This document shows positions 38,805-47,841 of a stretch of DNA of 64,000 bases, one piece after another. The DNA is taken from positions 249,125 through 313,124 of the forward strand of contig JADGDD010000001.1 in NCBI GenBank assembly GCA_016745075.1, given 5' to 3'. Source of the stretch: Planctomycetota bacterium. Lineage in GTDB: Bacteria; Planctomycetota; UBA11346. Position 1 is the stretch's first letter. Every line of letters starts with the position of its first letter. A program made the position numbers and the translations under genes. Below the pieces are notes generated by a model. That model made no database searches, was not told where the DNA came from, and was given only the letters and a program-made list of their open reading frames with translations.

Positions 38805-39449
38805 ATGCCCGTTTCTTTCGATTCTGTACAATCTACCTCTAGTGTGACAAATGCGACTTCTCAGAATGATGCATTTCGTGACGCGGACTTTTTGTCGATC
38901 ATGCTTTCAGAGCTCACCAATCAAGATCCGATGAAACCTTCTGAAACTAGTGAAATTGTAGACGGCATGCGTAAACTACAGGAGTTAGCCAACGCCCAGT
39001 ATGGAAAATTTCGTGATGACCTCAAGTGGGGGCAAGATCTTATGGGGCAAACAGTTACGGCAAATCAAGCGAACCTAACTGATGAAGAATACCAAGAACA
39101 TTTAGATAGAGGTCTTCAGCCTGCTCGCGGTTTTGGTTTGGTCACTGGAGAGGTAGAGCATTTCCGCGTTATTGGCCAAAATGTATGGGTTCGTATAGAT
39201 GATAAAGATTATCAGATAGATAATATTCAGACTATTGTTCCAGATGCCGGCACAAATAGCCAGTATGCAGGTTTAGCAGATAGCTTATTGGGTCGTAAGG
39301 TAGATTATTATACCCAAGGGACAGGTTTTGGAAACGGTGTGGTTGATCGCGTTAGCTGGGATGATGACGGTGCGATTACTCTTGATGTCAATGGTGAAGA
39401 GATACCGTTTGAAAGTATTCGGGCCGTTTCATCTGTGTCAGGTGCTTAG
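38805..39449 (+). CDS. flgD: Flagellar hook capping protein FlgD
   Basis: Scaffold that caps the growing hook during flagellum assembly. The N-terminal 60 residues carry the family signature: DADFLSIMLSELTNQDPMKPSETSEIVDGMRKLQELANAQ. The remaining domain (about 95-214) is unusual in sequence; an SH3-like beta segment (VIGQNVWVRIDDKDYQIDNIQTIVP) fits a FlgD-type tail better than the standard Ig/tudor pair. AGGAG lies 8 nt before the ATG. No other flagellar gene is nearby, so motility cannot be inferred from this gene alone. Confidence 0.82.
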   Translation: MPVSFDSVQSTSSVTNATSQNDAFRDADFLSIMLSELTNQDPMKPSETSEIVDGMRKLQELANAQYGKFRDDLKWGQDLMGQTVTANQANLTDEEYQEHLDRGLQPARGFGLVTGEVEHFRVIGQNVWVRIDDKDYQIDNIQTIVPDAGTNSQYAGLADSLLGRKVDYYTQGTGFGNGVVDRVSWDDDGAITLDVNGEEIPFESIRAVSSVSGA

Positions 39450-39521
39450 CCTGTTACTAAGCGTATAGGTGGTTGCAGAAGGTAGTGGGTGTGTTACACA
39501 TAGCTCCTTAAAGGAGTTACG

Positions 39522-40538
39522 ATGGCAAAAGAGAAAGCGAGCCAAGAAGACATCTATAAACAGATGCGGCAAGACATTGAGAATGGCATGTATCCATCTT
39601 CCAGTCGTCTCCCTTCTGTTCGTACCTTGGCGAAGCGTTTCCAAGCCAGTCCAAACACGATTTCTAAAGTAGTTAGTCGCTTGATGGAATCTGGCCTGTG
39701 CACAGCCCGTCGTGGTGTTGGCTTGTTTGTACGTAGCCTGCCAACTCGTAAACTCACCTTACTTATTGGTAACGATCAAGCCTCGGCAGGTACAGACTTT
39801 AATGGTCAGCTTGAACTTCGTTTAGCAGAGCGTTTAGCAGCCGAAGGTATAGAAATAGAACGCTATCATGTCACTCGTGATGATCCAACCTATGGCCCAG
39901 CGGTTGAACGCATTCGTAGACCGGGTCGCGTTATTTTAGGCATTGGTCTTAACCATGAACCGTATTTAAAAGCTTTGGCCGAGTTACGCCGCCCAACCCT
40001 TATTATTGGGCATGCCGCAAGTCGTTCACATTCTTCAGCAATCATACCGAACTCATTTCGTTCTGGCTACTTAGCTGCTCGGCATCTCATTCGTAAAGGC
40101 TGCCGTCGCATTGCTTTTGTTGGGAGTGTTCGCCGTATTCGCCAAGTTATCCTTCCAGAGCCAGAGAGCCTCAAAGAACTTGCTGGTGTACAGTGCGCAT
40201 TTATGGAAGAAGGTTTGCAGCTCCGCAGTGAGTATACCTTCGCTCATGTTGATGAAGTGGTTAATCGCGCTGCCGATTTATCCGATTTACCAGATGCAGT
40301 TATCATGCCGGCAGGTGAAGAGGTTGTGTCGGTCCAAGCACGCAAAGCGTTAGGCAGCAAACTCGAAACCGTTCTTATTGGTGACAATATTGCGCTCAGC
40401 AAAACACGCCATGCTGCTGTTATCGTCAACATAGAAGATTACGCTGCTCTCGCTGTGCAAGAAATAGCCCGTCTTATAGATGAAAACCGTCATCCACATC
40501 AAACCTATATGGTGAATGGTGAGTTGATCGAACCGTAA
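39522..40538 (+). CDS. GntR-type HTH fused to LacI-type ligand domain
   Basis: A 338-residue regulator. Residues about 8-72 form a GntR winged helix (IYKQMRQDIENGMYPSSSRLPSVRTLAKRFQASPNTISKVVSRL, then ARRGVGLFV). Residues 75-338 form a periplasmic-binding-protein-like sugar sensor as in LacI (NSFRSGYLAARHLIRKGCRRIAFVG, PDAVIMPAGEE, LETVLIGDN). An AAAGGAG ribosome site lies 6 nt upstream; AGCTCCTTAAAGGAGTT around it could fold and mask this site. The effector is probably a sugar; the target is unknown. A small membrane-protein gene follows at 1 bp. Confidence 0.88.
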   Translation: MAKEKASQEDIYKQMRQDIENGMYPSSSRLPSVRTLAKRFQASPNTISKVVSRLMESGLCTARRGVGLFVRSLPTRKLTLLIGNDQASAGTDFNGQLELRLAERLAAEGIEIERYHVTRDDPTYGPAVERIRRPGRVILGIGLNHEPYLKALAELRRPTLIIGHAASRSHSSAIIPNSFRSGYLAARHLIRKGCRRIAFVGSVRRIRQVILPEPESLKELAGVQCAFMEEGLQLRSEYTFAHVDEVVNRAADLSDLPDAVIMPAGEEVVSVQARKALGSKLETVLIGDNIALSKTRHAAVIVNIEDYAALAVQEIARLIDENRHPHQTYMVNGELIEP

Positions 40539-40539
40539 T

Positions 40540-40911
40540 ATGATTGTTCGAGGTAATAAATTTTACTATAGTTTGGTGACATACCCGTTTTTTATTATCC
40601 CATCACTCCTTGTTTATCTTGGAATGATGCATCTCAGCAGTGGGATAACTTTTGAAAAGTCGGTGTTGTTTTTTGTCTCAATGTCTTTGGGATATTTTAT
40701 TGGTAATCTCGTAAGAAGAATACCAGTGATGGAAATTACAGATAGGGTGATTTTTAACGGAATGGTTGTCTCGTTAAAAACAGTTCCCAAAACATTTTGG
40801 AACTGGCCGTTTCAAAGTATAGAATGTCGGTCCAGTACAAAAAAGAAATCGATTATTTCAGCAATGTATAGCAGAGAAGAGTGGAAGATATTGCTTGATC
40901 AATCCTCCTAG
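40540..40911 (+). CDS. Small two-span membrane protein, probably coupled to the GntR regulator
   Basis: A 123-residue protein with two hydrophobic helices (about 10-32 and 38-57) and a C-terminal soluble part of about 60 residues that looks beta-rich (VIFNGMVVSLKTVPKTFWNW), vaguely like a bacterial PH-type domain. The ATG lies 1 bp after the upstream stop, with no own ribosome site, so coupled translation is likely. I do not recognise a family. Confidence 0.65.
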   Translation: MIVRGNKFYYSLVTYPFFIIPSLLVYLGMMHLSSGITFEKSVLFFVSMSLGYFIGNLVRRIPVMEITDRVIFNGMVVSLKTVPKTFWNWPFQSIECRSSTKKKSIISAMYSREEWKILLDQSS

Positions 40912-40974
40912 GATAAAATTCCTCAGTAACAAATAAAAGCAGTTTCATTTTGCGAATAAAGTCATGACGAATAA

Positions 40975-41010
40975 TGTTTTTTATTCATTGACTGTTTTTT
41001 ATTCATTGAC
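40975..41010. repeat. Perfect tandem duplication of 18 bp at a gene end
   Basis: TGTTTTTTATTCATTGAC occurs twice head to tail, 40975-40992 and 40993-41010. The second copy contains the stop codon and the last three codons of the ABC-permease/CPBP gene; the first duplicates the same stretch just beyond the stop. A replication-slippage origin is the simplest explanation. Confidence 0.85.
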
Positions 41011-43230
41011 TGTTTCTTTTTCTTCTGGTGGCTTCATCGCTCGTAATAATGTTGGCACAGCAATGACCGTTGTGAGTGCAATGAATATTCCAGCAATAAG
41101 TAATTCGTTTGGAATTTCATGTGTCTGCATGTGATCAAGTTCTTGCAGAGTATTTTGTAGTTCTGGCTTGTCTTGGCCAATCCATTCAATGATAACAACA
41201 ATACCGTTGTGGGTGGCGTGGAATAATATGGCAGGTAAAATAGAACGGCAGCGAATGGTGAGAATAGCGAGAATAACGCCAAGTACAAACTGTGGGAAGA
41301 ATCGGTGCGGTGACATGTGCATAGCGGCAAATAGGAATGAGCTAATAAGAATGCCGCCGGTAGTACCAAGGCTTTTACGCATGCCTTGGAGAATGGGGCC
41401 ACGGAACAGTATTTCTTCACAGATGCCAGGAGCAATGGCAATACAGAAGAGCATGAGCGGGAGGCCACCCAATTGATTGAGCGTAGCAAATAAATGCTGC
41501 ATTTGTTCTTGGACCTGAATACTGCTCTCGTCATTAGGCAGTAGTGGCATAGTTATGCCGCCAATTATAAGACTCACAACAACACTGAGTGGCATTAATG
41601 GTATGGCGAGTAACCAATTGCGAGTGCTTGTATTTTTGAAGCTTAATATTTTTTGAGCAGAATAGTTTCCAAGCCAGATATAGATAAGTGTTGGTAGGCC
41701 AACGCCGAAAAAGAGGGCAAGAGCAATGGGAAGCGTTTCGCCTATTTGTTTCATCGTTTCGGTTGATTGGCTAAAGAATGACCCAGATCCATAAGATGTG
41801 AGCCAGCCGCTAACAAACATGAAACAAGCAAAGACACCAGCAAAAACAAGGAAAGCTTCTAGCCCACCAGGTCCTGTTTTTTCTGTGGTCAGGTGACGAG
41901 CAAAGCGCCCCCAACCGTTACGACGCAGGCCCGGATAGAGGAAGGATTCGTCGTCTAAGAGGCGGACCGCAGAAGCAACTATAATACTAGCAAGGACAAA
42001 GGAGCTGAGGCTACTAATGAGAACATCGAGCACAGGAATACTTTGGCTTTGTAGGCATTCTTTTAACACCAGCATCGGTCCTGCAATAGGGACCAGATCA
42101 AGGAGCCAAGTTGGTCGCATGGCAGGCGCTACGCAGACGAGGGACGGTACCAGTACAGCAATAAACAGCGGGCTTAAATAATTCTGGGCTTCTTTAAAGG
42201 ATTTAGCGAGACCCGCTAAGGCCAGAGAGACAGCAGAAAGTGTTACGGTAATAGGGATCAGTACGATAAAGCTAATGGCTAAAGACGGAGCATCTATAGA
42301 CAGTAAACTCTCTGATGAAGTGCCGCCAGATTCCGCTGCTAGTTGATTACCAATCAAAGCAAAGGTGATGGCGAGTGAGAGGAGGTTGAGTATGATGGTA
42401 ACAAGAGCAGCGGTACTAACGACCAGTAGTTTACCAGAAAAAATACTGGTACGGTTTCCTGGTAAGCTTAAGAGCGTTTCTAATGTGCCGCGTTCTCGTT
42501 CACCAGCGATAAGATCAAGGGCTGGAATAAATGCACCACTTAATGCCATGATGACCAGCAAAATAGGAATAATACCAGCAAGTTTGGTGCGGACCTGTTC
42601 TGCCTGTGGCGCGAGATCTGTAGTATCATGGGTGATCGGTGTTAATAACTTTTCTTCAAGCCGTAGCGTTTCGAGACGTTGTGAGAGCAATTCTGTGTTA
42701 TATTTTTTCAGTGATTTTTTTAAGAGTTTGTGGGCGCTGCTGTAATGTCTGTGAGCATTATCTGCCAGTATCGTAAATTCCCAGGCATGTCCATAATAAG
42801 AAGTGCCAGTAGTACCGACCAGAACCAAAGTGAGATCTTGTTCGCGCATCCGTTGTAGTTGTGCTTGAACGCTCTGGGTGTCAGAAAATATAATACGGTC
42901 TTTTTCTTCTGTGCTGATTTCTACAAAAGATTGTGTTGAATCTACTGGCGTGTTCTTTTCTGATTCAGTTATTTCTCTATTGATATTTGTTGTGTCTGGT
43001 TCTACAAAAATTGGTATATAATTTTTAATGTCTTCTGGTGTATTAATGAGGGCTATTTTAGGAAGCGCTGCGGAACCTTGTTCTTTTAATTGTGCGAGTT
43101 GGACCATCAGCAGGCCAAGCACCGGGTAGAGGAGTACTGGAAGAATAATATTGACAAAGAGGGTGCGTTTGTCGCGTAGCAATTCCAGGCCATCTTTTTT
43201 AAAGGTGTGCCACAGGTGGGCAGTGTTCAT
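40999..43230 (-). CDS. ABC-2 type permease fused to a CPBP intramembrane protease
   Basis: A 743-residue fusion. The N-terminal half (about 1-460) is a NatB/ABC-2 permease: an opening segment HLWHTFKKDGLELLRDKRTLFVNIILPVLLY, a long extracytoplasmic loop, and a cluster of spans after ALDLIAGERERGTLETLLSLP. The C-terminal half (about 470-735) is a CPBP (Abi/CAAX protease-like) domain with EEILFRG near 601-607, then FLFAAMHM and ILFHATHN for the histidine ligands. Its ATG overlaps the ATPase gene stop (ATGA). Such fusions are known in Planctomycetes and relatives; the exported substrate is unknown. Ends in an 18-bp duplication. Confidence 0.87.
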   Translation of the reverse strand: MNTAHLWHTFKKDGLELLRDKRTLFVNIILPVLLYPVLGLLMVQLAQLKEQGSAALPKIALINTPEDIKNYIPIFVEPDTTNINREITESEKNTPVDSTQSFVEISTEEKDRIIFSDTQSVQAQLQRMREQDLTLVLVGTTGTSYYGHAWEFTILADNAHRHYSSAHKLLKKSLKKYNTELLSQRLETLRLEEKLLTPITHDTTDLAPQAEQVRTKLAGIIPILLVIMALSGAFIPALDLIAGERERGTLETLLSLPGNRTSIFSGKLLVVSTAALVTIILNLLSLAITFALIGNQLAAESGGTSSESLLSIDAPSLAISFIVLIPITVTLSAVSLALAGLAKSFKEAQNYLSPLFIAVLVPSLVCVAPAMRPTWLLDLVPIAGPMLVLKECLQSQSIPVLDVLISSLSSFVLASIIVASAVRLLDDESFLYPGLRRNGWGRFARHLTTEKTGPGGLEAFLVFAGVFACFMFVSGWLTSYGSGSFFSQSTETMKQIGETLPIALALFFGVGLPTLIYIWLGNYSAQKILSFKNTSTRNWLLAIPLMPLSVVVSLIIGGITMPLLPNDESSIQVQEQMQHLFATLNQLGGLPLMLFCIAIAPGICEEILFRGPILQGMRKSLGTTGGILISSFLFAAMHMSPHRFFPQFVLGVILAILTIRCRSILPAILFHATHNGIVVIIEWIGQDKPELQNTLQELDHMQTHEIPNELLIAGIFIALTTVIAVPTLLRAMKPPEEKETVNE

Positions 43231-43964
43231 GCGGAATCCTTCGTAACTGGGCGAACAAGTTCATGAATAGCGTGGATAAATTGTTGGCCACTGCCAAGGT
43301 CTGCACAGGGACCATCGTGGACAAAACAGCCGTCGCGCATGATCAGAGCGTGGTCGGCTAGTTCCTCTGCTTCATGTAATAAGTGGGTACAAAGGATAAT
43401 AAGGCGATCGTCTTTGCGCATGTCGGCTACTGCTTCAACCATGCGTTGAGCTGCAATAACATCAAGACCAGTGGTTGGTTCATCAAGAATCAGCACGGGT
43501 GGGTCTAAAAGTAAGGTTCTTGCTAAATTGACACGCTGAGCTTGCCCAGAAGAGAGACTGTCACAACGTTGATCTATAAAATCATGAAGTAGAAACGTTT
43601 CATTGACGGATTCTATCCGTTCACGTAGCCGTTCGCCAGTGAGGTCAAAAAAGCCACCAGCATAAGCTAGCATTTCTCGAGCAGTAAGGCGCGGATATAA
43701 ACGCGTGTTGAGTGAAAGGTATCCAATTCGTGAGCGTACTGCTGCTGGATGTGTGCTGCAATCATAGCCATCAACGATGATACGTCCGCTATCAGCTTGG
43801 AGTAGTGTCGAGATTAAACGGAGTAAGGTGCTTTTGCCTGCACCGTTTGCCCCAAGCAAAGCAGTAATTCCTGGCGTTAATGTGGTGCTGAGCGATTGTA
43901 CCGCAGGAACGTTGCCACGTTCTGGATCAATGAAAGTTTTACAGACGGCGTCAAGAATCAGCAT
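43227..43964 (-). CDS. ABC transporter ATP-binding protein (NatA-like)
   Basis: The ATPase partner of the fused permease. The ATG at 43964 (245 residues, MLILDAVCKTF) is preferred over an earlier in-frame ATG at 44039 because it matches where the domain starts. Walker A GANGAGKST is at 38-46, the signature LSSGQAQRVNLAR and Walker B VLILDEPTTGLD follow, and the H-loop is in LCTHLLHEAEE. Order and spacing suit NatA. Coupled to the permease by a 4-bp overlap. Confidence 0.9.
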   Translation of the reverse strand: MLILDAVCKTFIDPERGNVPAVQSLSTTLTPGITALLGANGAGKSTLLRLISTLLQADSGRIIVDGYDCSTHPAAVRSRIGYLSLNTRLYPRLTAREMLAYAGGFFDLTGERLRERIESVNETFLLHDFIDQRCDSLSSGQAQRVNLARTLLLDPPVLILDEPTTGLDVIAAQRMVEAVADMRKDDRLIILCTHLLHEAEELADHALIMRDGCFVHDGPCADLGSGQQFIHAIHELVRPVTKDSA

Positions 43965-44034
43965 ACATATGATCTCAAGAAAAAAGGATAAGGAAGAGGA
44001 GGAACGAATATGGATAAGCAGAGATGCTTGTTTG

Positions 44035-44070
44035 AGCATATTTGGACTATGGGTCCAAATGCTCTTTTTT
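44035..44070 (+). terminator. Plus-strand terminator-like hairpin in a minus-strand gap
   Basis: AGCATATTTGGAC (44035-44047) pairs with GTCCAAATGCT (44053-44063), with a 2-nt bulge, followed on the plus strand by CTTTTTTT. No plus-strand gene ends here; it could stop antisense transcription or serve another role. Confidence 0.35.
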
Positions 44071-44084
44071 TCGATATGTCTCTA

Positions 44085-45611
44085 TTAGTGGCCAATTTCA
44101 TTGAGATCTGCTTGGGCACGTTGAGCCCATACAGAATGAGAGCGTGCGACTTCTGCAAGTAACAAACGTGCATTCTTTTTATGGCGGCTGGCCAGTAAGA
44201 CTTGGGCACTATAATAGCGTGCTTCCATGTACAGAGAGCTGTTGGGATGAACCAGTCGTAATTGATCAAGAGCAGAACGATTATTCTGTGTTGCCAGTAG
44301 AGCACGGCCATAGGCAATGGCGAGGGCATCACTGGTACAGCCAGGTGCAGCATTACGAGCACGGTTGACTGCGGCATCATATTGATCATTGGTGACGAGT
44401 AGAGCGACTTCAGCAGCTAGTGCTTCAGCTTCCATATCACTGTCGGCAAGACGTTTGTAGAGTAGGAGGGCACGGTCGCTATCTGGAGTATTAGCGGCGT
44501 AATCAAAAATACGCTGACTGCGTTTCCCTGTAAGAATACGACTGCTTGCTACCATTTGAGCAATGTCATTTGGAAGTGGTTCTGAGGGAATGTATTTTGG
44601 AGTGAGTGTCTGTTCTAGGAGCTGGGGTTCGGATTGTGGCACTGTCGTTGTTTTTTTGCGGTAAATTTTATGGCTTTGGATGTTATCAACAATAACGATG
44701 TCTTCGTGGCCTTCAGGGATAATCGGCTGAATGCTTTTGGTGCGTACTGGTCTGGATGCAATTGCTGGTTTTTCGTTTACTGGTGTTTCTGCGTCTAGAC
44801 TGGCTTCAGCTTCAGCAAGACTTGGCATGGTCGGGATAACGTGTGGTTGAGCAGTAGGATTTGTTTCGGTTGTGGTTGGTGGTGTTGGTTCTGCCACGGG
44901 AACAACAGGCTCTGCTGGAGCTGGTTCAGGAGTAACTGGCACGGCTACTGTGGGTTGAACAGGTGTGGTCAGTAGGCGGTTGCCAGCTTCATCACAAACA
45001 TTTAAGCGAACAAATGGAGAGCGTGCTGGGATATTTGTACTGAAAGTATTTCCGTTGGTGTCGCATTGTTCTTGTATCCAGCTGGTGCCATCTTCAGACC
45101 ATTCTACGTGTACGGATTTAATACCGGTATCTGCATCAGAAACGCCATAGTTGACGGATAGAGTGATGCCTTTTTCTGTTTGTGTCAATTGTGGGGTGAA
45201 TTTCCGTAACACTGGCGGAACGGAATCAATGCGGACGAGTAATTTTGCTGGGCTGCCAATGCTTGGTGCTGGTTGTGATGTGCCAGTGGCGGGGAGCAAC
45301 CGTGTCCAAAAACCAAAGACACCATCTGTGTCTGTGGAGAAATTATAGACAGGTGCTTCGCCCTTTTTACGAGTAATGTAGTCTTCGGTTACGAGTGTCC
45401 AAGTTGCACCTTGGTTGGTTGTGAGGTAAAACTCAACGATGGTACTTGGGTCTTTAGCAATCTGTTGCCGTGGACGTATGGGAAATGATTGAACATTGAT
45501 GGGACGTGGCTTTACCACTTGTTGTGTGGTTGTGGCAGTTGGTTCGGCGGCGTGGCCAAAGGTGCATAAACTAACAGCAAGCACAGGGAGGTAGTACGGA
45601 AGAAATCGCAT
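44085..45611 (-). CDS. Exported protein with Ig-like and TPR-like regions
   Basis: The ATG at 45611 gives 508 residues with a signal peptide (MRFLPYYLPVLAVSLCTFGHAAE). A beta-sandwich region (about 35-220) contains TTNQGATWTLVTEDY and SDADTGIKSVHVEWSEDGTSW. A Pro/Thr-rich linker follows (about 225-275), then a helical C-terminus of about 130 residues with TPR-like repeats (NDQYDAAVNRARNAAPG, NNRSALDQLRLVHPNS). It is probably periplasmic. No named family is recognised. lpxK lies 14 bp upstream. Function unknown. Confidence 0.72.
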   Translation of the reverse strand: MRFLPYYLPVLAVSLCTFGHAAEPTATTTQQVVKPRPINVQSFPIRPRQQIAKDPSTIVEFYLTTNQGATWTLVTEDYITRKKGEAPVYNFSTDTDGVFGFWTRLLPATGTSQPAPSIGSPAKLLVRIDSVPPVLRKFTPQLTQTEKGITLSVNYGVSDADTGIKSVHVEWSEDGTSWIQEQCDTNGNTFSTNIPARSPFVRLNVCDEAGNRLLTTPVQPTVAVPVTPEPAPAEPVVPVAEPTPPTTTETNPTAQPHVIPTMPSLAEAEASLDAETPVNEKPAIASRPVRTKSIQPIIPEGHEDIVIVDNIQSHKIYRKKTTTVPQSEPQLLEQTLTPKYIPSEPLPNDIAQMVASSRILTGKRSQRIFDYAANTPDSDRALLLYKRLADSDMEAEALAAEVALLVTNDQYDAAVNRARNAAPGCTSDALAIAYGRALLATQNNRSALDQLRLVHPNSSLYMEARYYSAQVLLASRHKKNARLLLAEVARSHSVWAQRAQADLNEIGH

Positions 45612-45625
45612 AGGAGGTATCCTCA

Positions 45626-46648
45626 TCAGGTAGGCGTGCATTGTGTTGCTGTAAGCGTTTGGTCAATCATGGTGTGGAGTGTTTCTGGAGTATCGCAATG
45701 AATACCAATTTCTAGGACAAAACAGGTACATGTTGGTTGTAAGACGCTTAATTTGACAGCATCCTTACTGGTGGTTACGAGGGTGGCATTGTGGTCTGTG
45801 CAGAGTGCGCAGATGGTTTCTATATCAGTTTGTGTGTAATGATGGTGGTCAGGAAAACGAAAATGTTTGTGCACATGGTACGCTAACGTTTCACATGTTT
45901 TTTCAAAACCGTCTGGGTTGCCAATTCCACTACAGAGAATGACTGTTTGTTCCGCTAGAGATGAGAGTTCCGTTGTAGTGTCAGAGTGTAATGCGCGTAA
46001 GTGTAGCGCTTGATGCTGTGTTTTAAGGATGGGGGCGGTGCAGGTTGTCGTAATTTGGTGACAAATCGCGTTGGTGCGTTCTGCTGACACTTGGTTACAG
46101 CGAGTGAGGAGAATGATATCGGCACGGCTGAGGCTGCTGAGTGGTTCTCGTAATAGTCCAGAAGGAAGTATATGTGGGGTGAGGGTACTACGTAAACCCC
46201 AAGGTTGTAAACAGTCTATCAGGACAATGTTTAGGTCTCTGTGTAAACGGCGATGTTGAAAACCATCATCCAATATAAGAACACTTGCATCTTGTGTTAT
46301 TGCTTGCTCTGCGGCAATGCGACGTTCTGGATGACAGAAAACGGGGAAGGCTGAAGCTTTTGCTTCGTCGTTACTGCCGTCTGTACCGCGATACCCACGG
46401 CTAATAATAGCAGGCTGTTTGTTGTGGGTGTGCAGATAGCGTGCGATATATTCAACAACTGGTGTTTTGCCAGTGCCGCCTGTTGTGATGTTGCCAACGG
46501 AAATAATAGGAACAGGAACTCTGTGTGCTGTCGTTTTATCAAAATGACGATTACGGGTGTTTATGATAAAACGGTAGAGTAGCGCAAAAGGAAAAAGGCA
46601 ACATCGTAGCCAAGCATGTTCAAGTAAGAATTCAGGTCGAGCGGCCAT
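45626..46648 (-). CDS. lpxK: Tetraacyldisaccharide 4'-kinase
   Basis: Phosphorylates the lipid A disaccharide at the inner membrane, which implies an outer membrane with lipid A. The 340 residues start with a membrane-associated helix (WLRCCLFPFALLYRFIIN). The P-loop is SVGNITTGGTGKTP at 51-63. Further marks are SRGYRG, the LDDGFQHRRLHRDLNIVLID segment and TTSKDAVKL near the end. It sits between a C45-like gene (8 bp upstream) and the TPR protein. kdtA or msbA, often linked, are absent. Confidence 0.95.
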   Translation of the reverse strand: MAARPEFLLEHAWLRCCLFPFALLYRFIINTRNRHFDKTTAHRVPVPIISVGNITTGGTGKTPVVEYIARYLHTHNKQPAIISRGYRGTDGSNDEAKASAFPVFCHPERRIAAEQAITQDASVLILDDGFQHRRLHRDLNIVLIDCLQPWGLRSTLTPHILPSGLLREPLSSLSRADIILLTRCNQVSAERTNAICHQITTTCTAPILKTQHQALHLRALHSDTTTELSSLAEQTVILCSGIGNPDGFEKTCETLAYHVHKHFRFPDHHHYTQTDIETICALCTDHNATLVTTSKDAVKLSVLQPTCTCFVLEIGIHCDTPETLHTMIDQTLTATQCTPT

Positions 46649-46656
46649 AGAAAAAA

Positions 46657-47841
46657 TTAAATGCTTACGTTTTCAAGATCACGTGGTGAAGCGCCAGCAT
46701 GACACCATATAGTGTTGCTACGTGGTTCTAATACGGCAACACAGGCTGCAACTGGTTCCATAAAGGCTTTACTACGAAAACGTCCAGAGGTGTTTTCAGT
46801 ATGTGTGCTCTCAAACCAAGAGTTCATAATTTGTGGGTTGCAAGCGCGTGCCTTGCGTACATGTCCAGCAAGGCGTTTCAGACGAACTTGTGAATGGCGT
46901 ACAGCAGGGTGGTTATTTTGTTTGAGGTCTAGCCCTTTTGAAAGAGGGGCTGTATTATCGATTGGATTGGTAACCAGTCTGTGGTTGGTATGAATGCGTG
47001 GTGCGTGTTCAATTGTGTCTGGAATTACAGCAGTAAAGGCACCAGATTTTTCAAAGGAGATCCGTTGATTATCTTTATTTAATAAATGAAATGCGCGTGA
47101 ACCAAGGCAAGCTGTTTGTTGAATAGTGTGTACCGATTCTTCCCAGGTAATGGTAGACAGAGCACTGTGGATAAGACTAGTGCTGGACATGGCAGGAGTG
47201 CCGCCAGTAGCAAATCGCAAATCATTACTGGAAATAGCAACGCCAGCTCCATTGAGGCCAGCAATAGTATGAAGCCCAGCAAGGCCAAGGCTTAAAGTAG
47301 CAGGCCCGTTGCTGGGAATGCGACGTACGAGTGTTAAGTGCGGAATTAAATATGGTGGAATATTCCAATCAAAACCAAGCAAAGCTCTATTATCTTCTGT
47401 TTGCCGCGCGGCTAAAGAAATGACATTGCTTTCAAATAAGGCTTCGGCGCTGTTATGAATATCTAATAAATCATTAAATGCATTTACAGCGAGTAAATAA
47501 ATAGGGTCTACTTCAGCCGCTGTTGCCATTGCTTTAATTTCAGACCACAGAGAAGGACTGTGTTCTGCTAAGAATATCTGAGTTGGTTTAACCAAGCTTT
47601 CAATAAGTTCTTGTCCACCGCTTCGGTTGAAGCCGCCGCTGCTGTCTATCAGTCCAGGCTCATGATGGCGGCAGAGTTGTTCGCAAACATCTTGAATCAA
47701 TACCGTTATTCTTGGGCGTAAACGTTCGCCAAGTTTTTGCCCCATAGTACGTGGGGTTCCGGTTACGGTAATAATCGGAATGCCTGCAACGCTTTCGCTG
47801 CTCAAGAAGTTATCGGAGGCCTTCATAAGAACAACTATCAT
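46657..47841 (-). CDS. C45/AAT-family Ntn hydrolase-like protein
   Basis: A 394-residue protein resembling the acyl-CoA:6-aminopenicillanate acyltransferase/C45 peptidase family: GTPRTMGQKLGERLRP, EIKAMATAAEVDPIYLLAVNAFND, LLGFDWN and the TIAGLNGAGVAISSNDL segment. Family members self-cleave and use an N-terminal cysteine. In the position I would align with that cysteine there is S138 (FESNVISLAAR), and no cysteine is near. It could use serine or be inactive. The start has no clear ribosome site. It is divergent from the CorC gene; a CGCAAG/CTTGCG inverted repeat sits in the gap. Confidence 0.7.
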   Translation of the reverse strand: MIVVLMKASDNFLSSESVAGIPIITVTGTPRTMGQKLGERLRPRITVLIQDVCEQLCRHHEPGLIDSSGGFNRSGGQELIESLVKPTQIFLAEHSPSLWSEIKAMATAAEVDPIYLLAVNAFNDLLDIHNSAEALFESNVISLAARQTEDNRALLGFDWNIPPYLIPHLTLVRRIPSNGPATLSLGLAGLHTIAGLNGAGVAISSNDLRFATGGTPAMSSTSLIHSALSTITWEESVHTIQQTACLGSRAFHLLNKDNQRISFEKSGAFTAVIPDTIEHAPRIHTNHRLVTNPIDNTAPLSKGLDLKQNNHPAVRHSQVRLKRLAGHVRKARACNPQIMNSWFESTHTENTSGRFRSKAFMEPVAACVAVLEPRSNTIWCHAGASPRDLENVSI

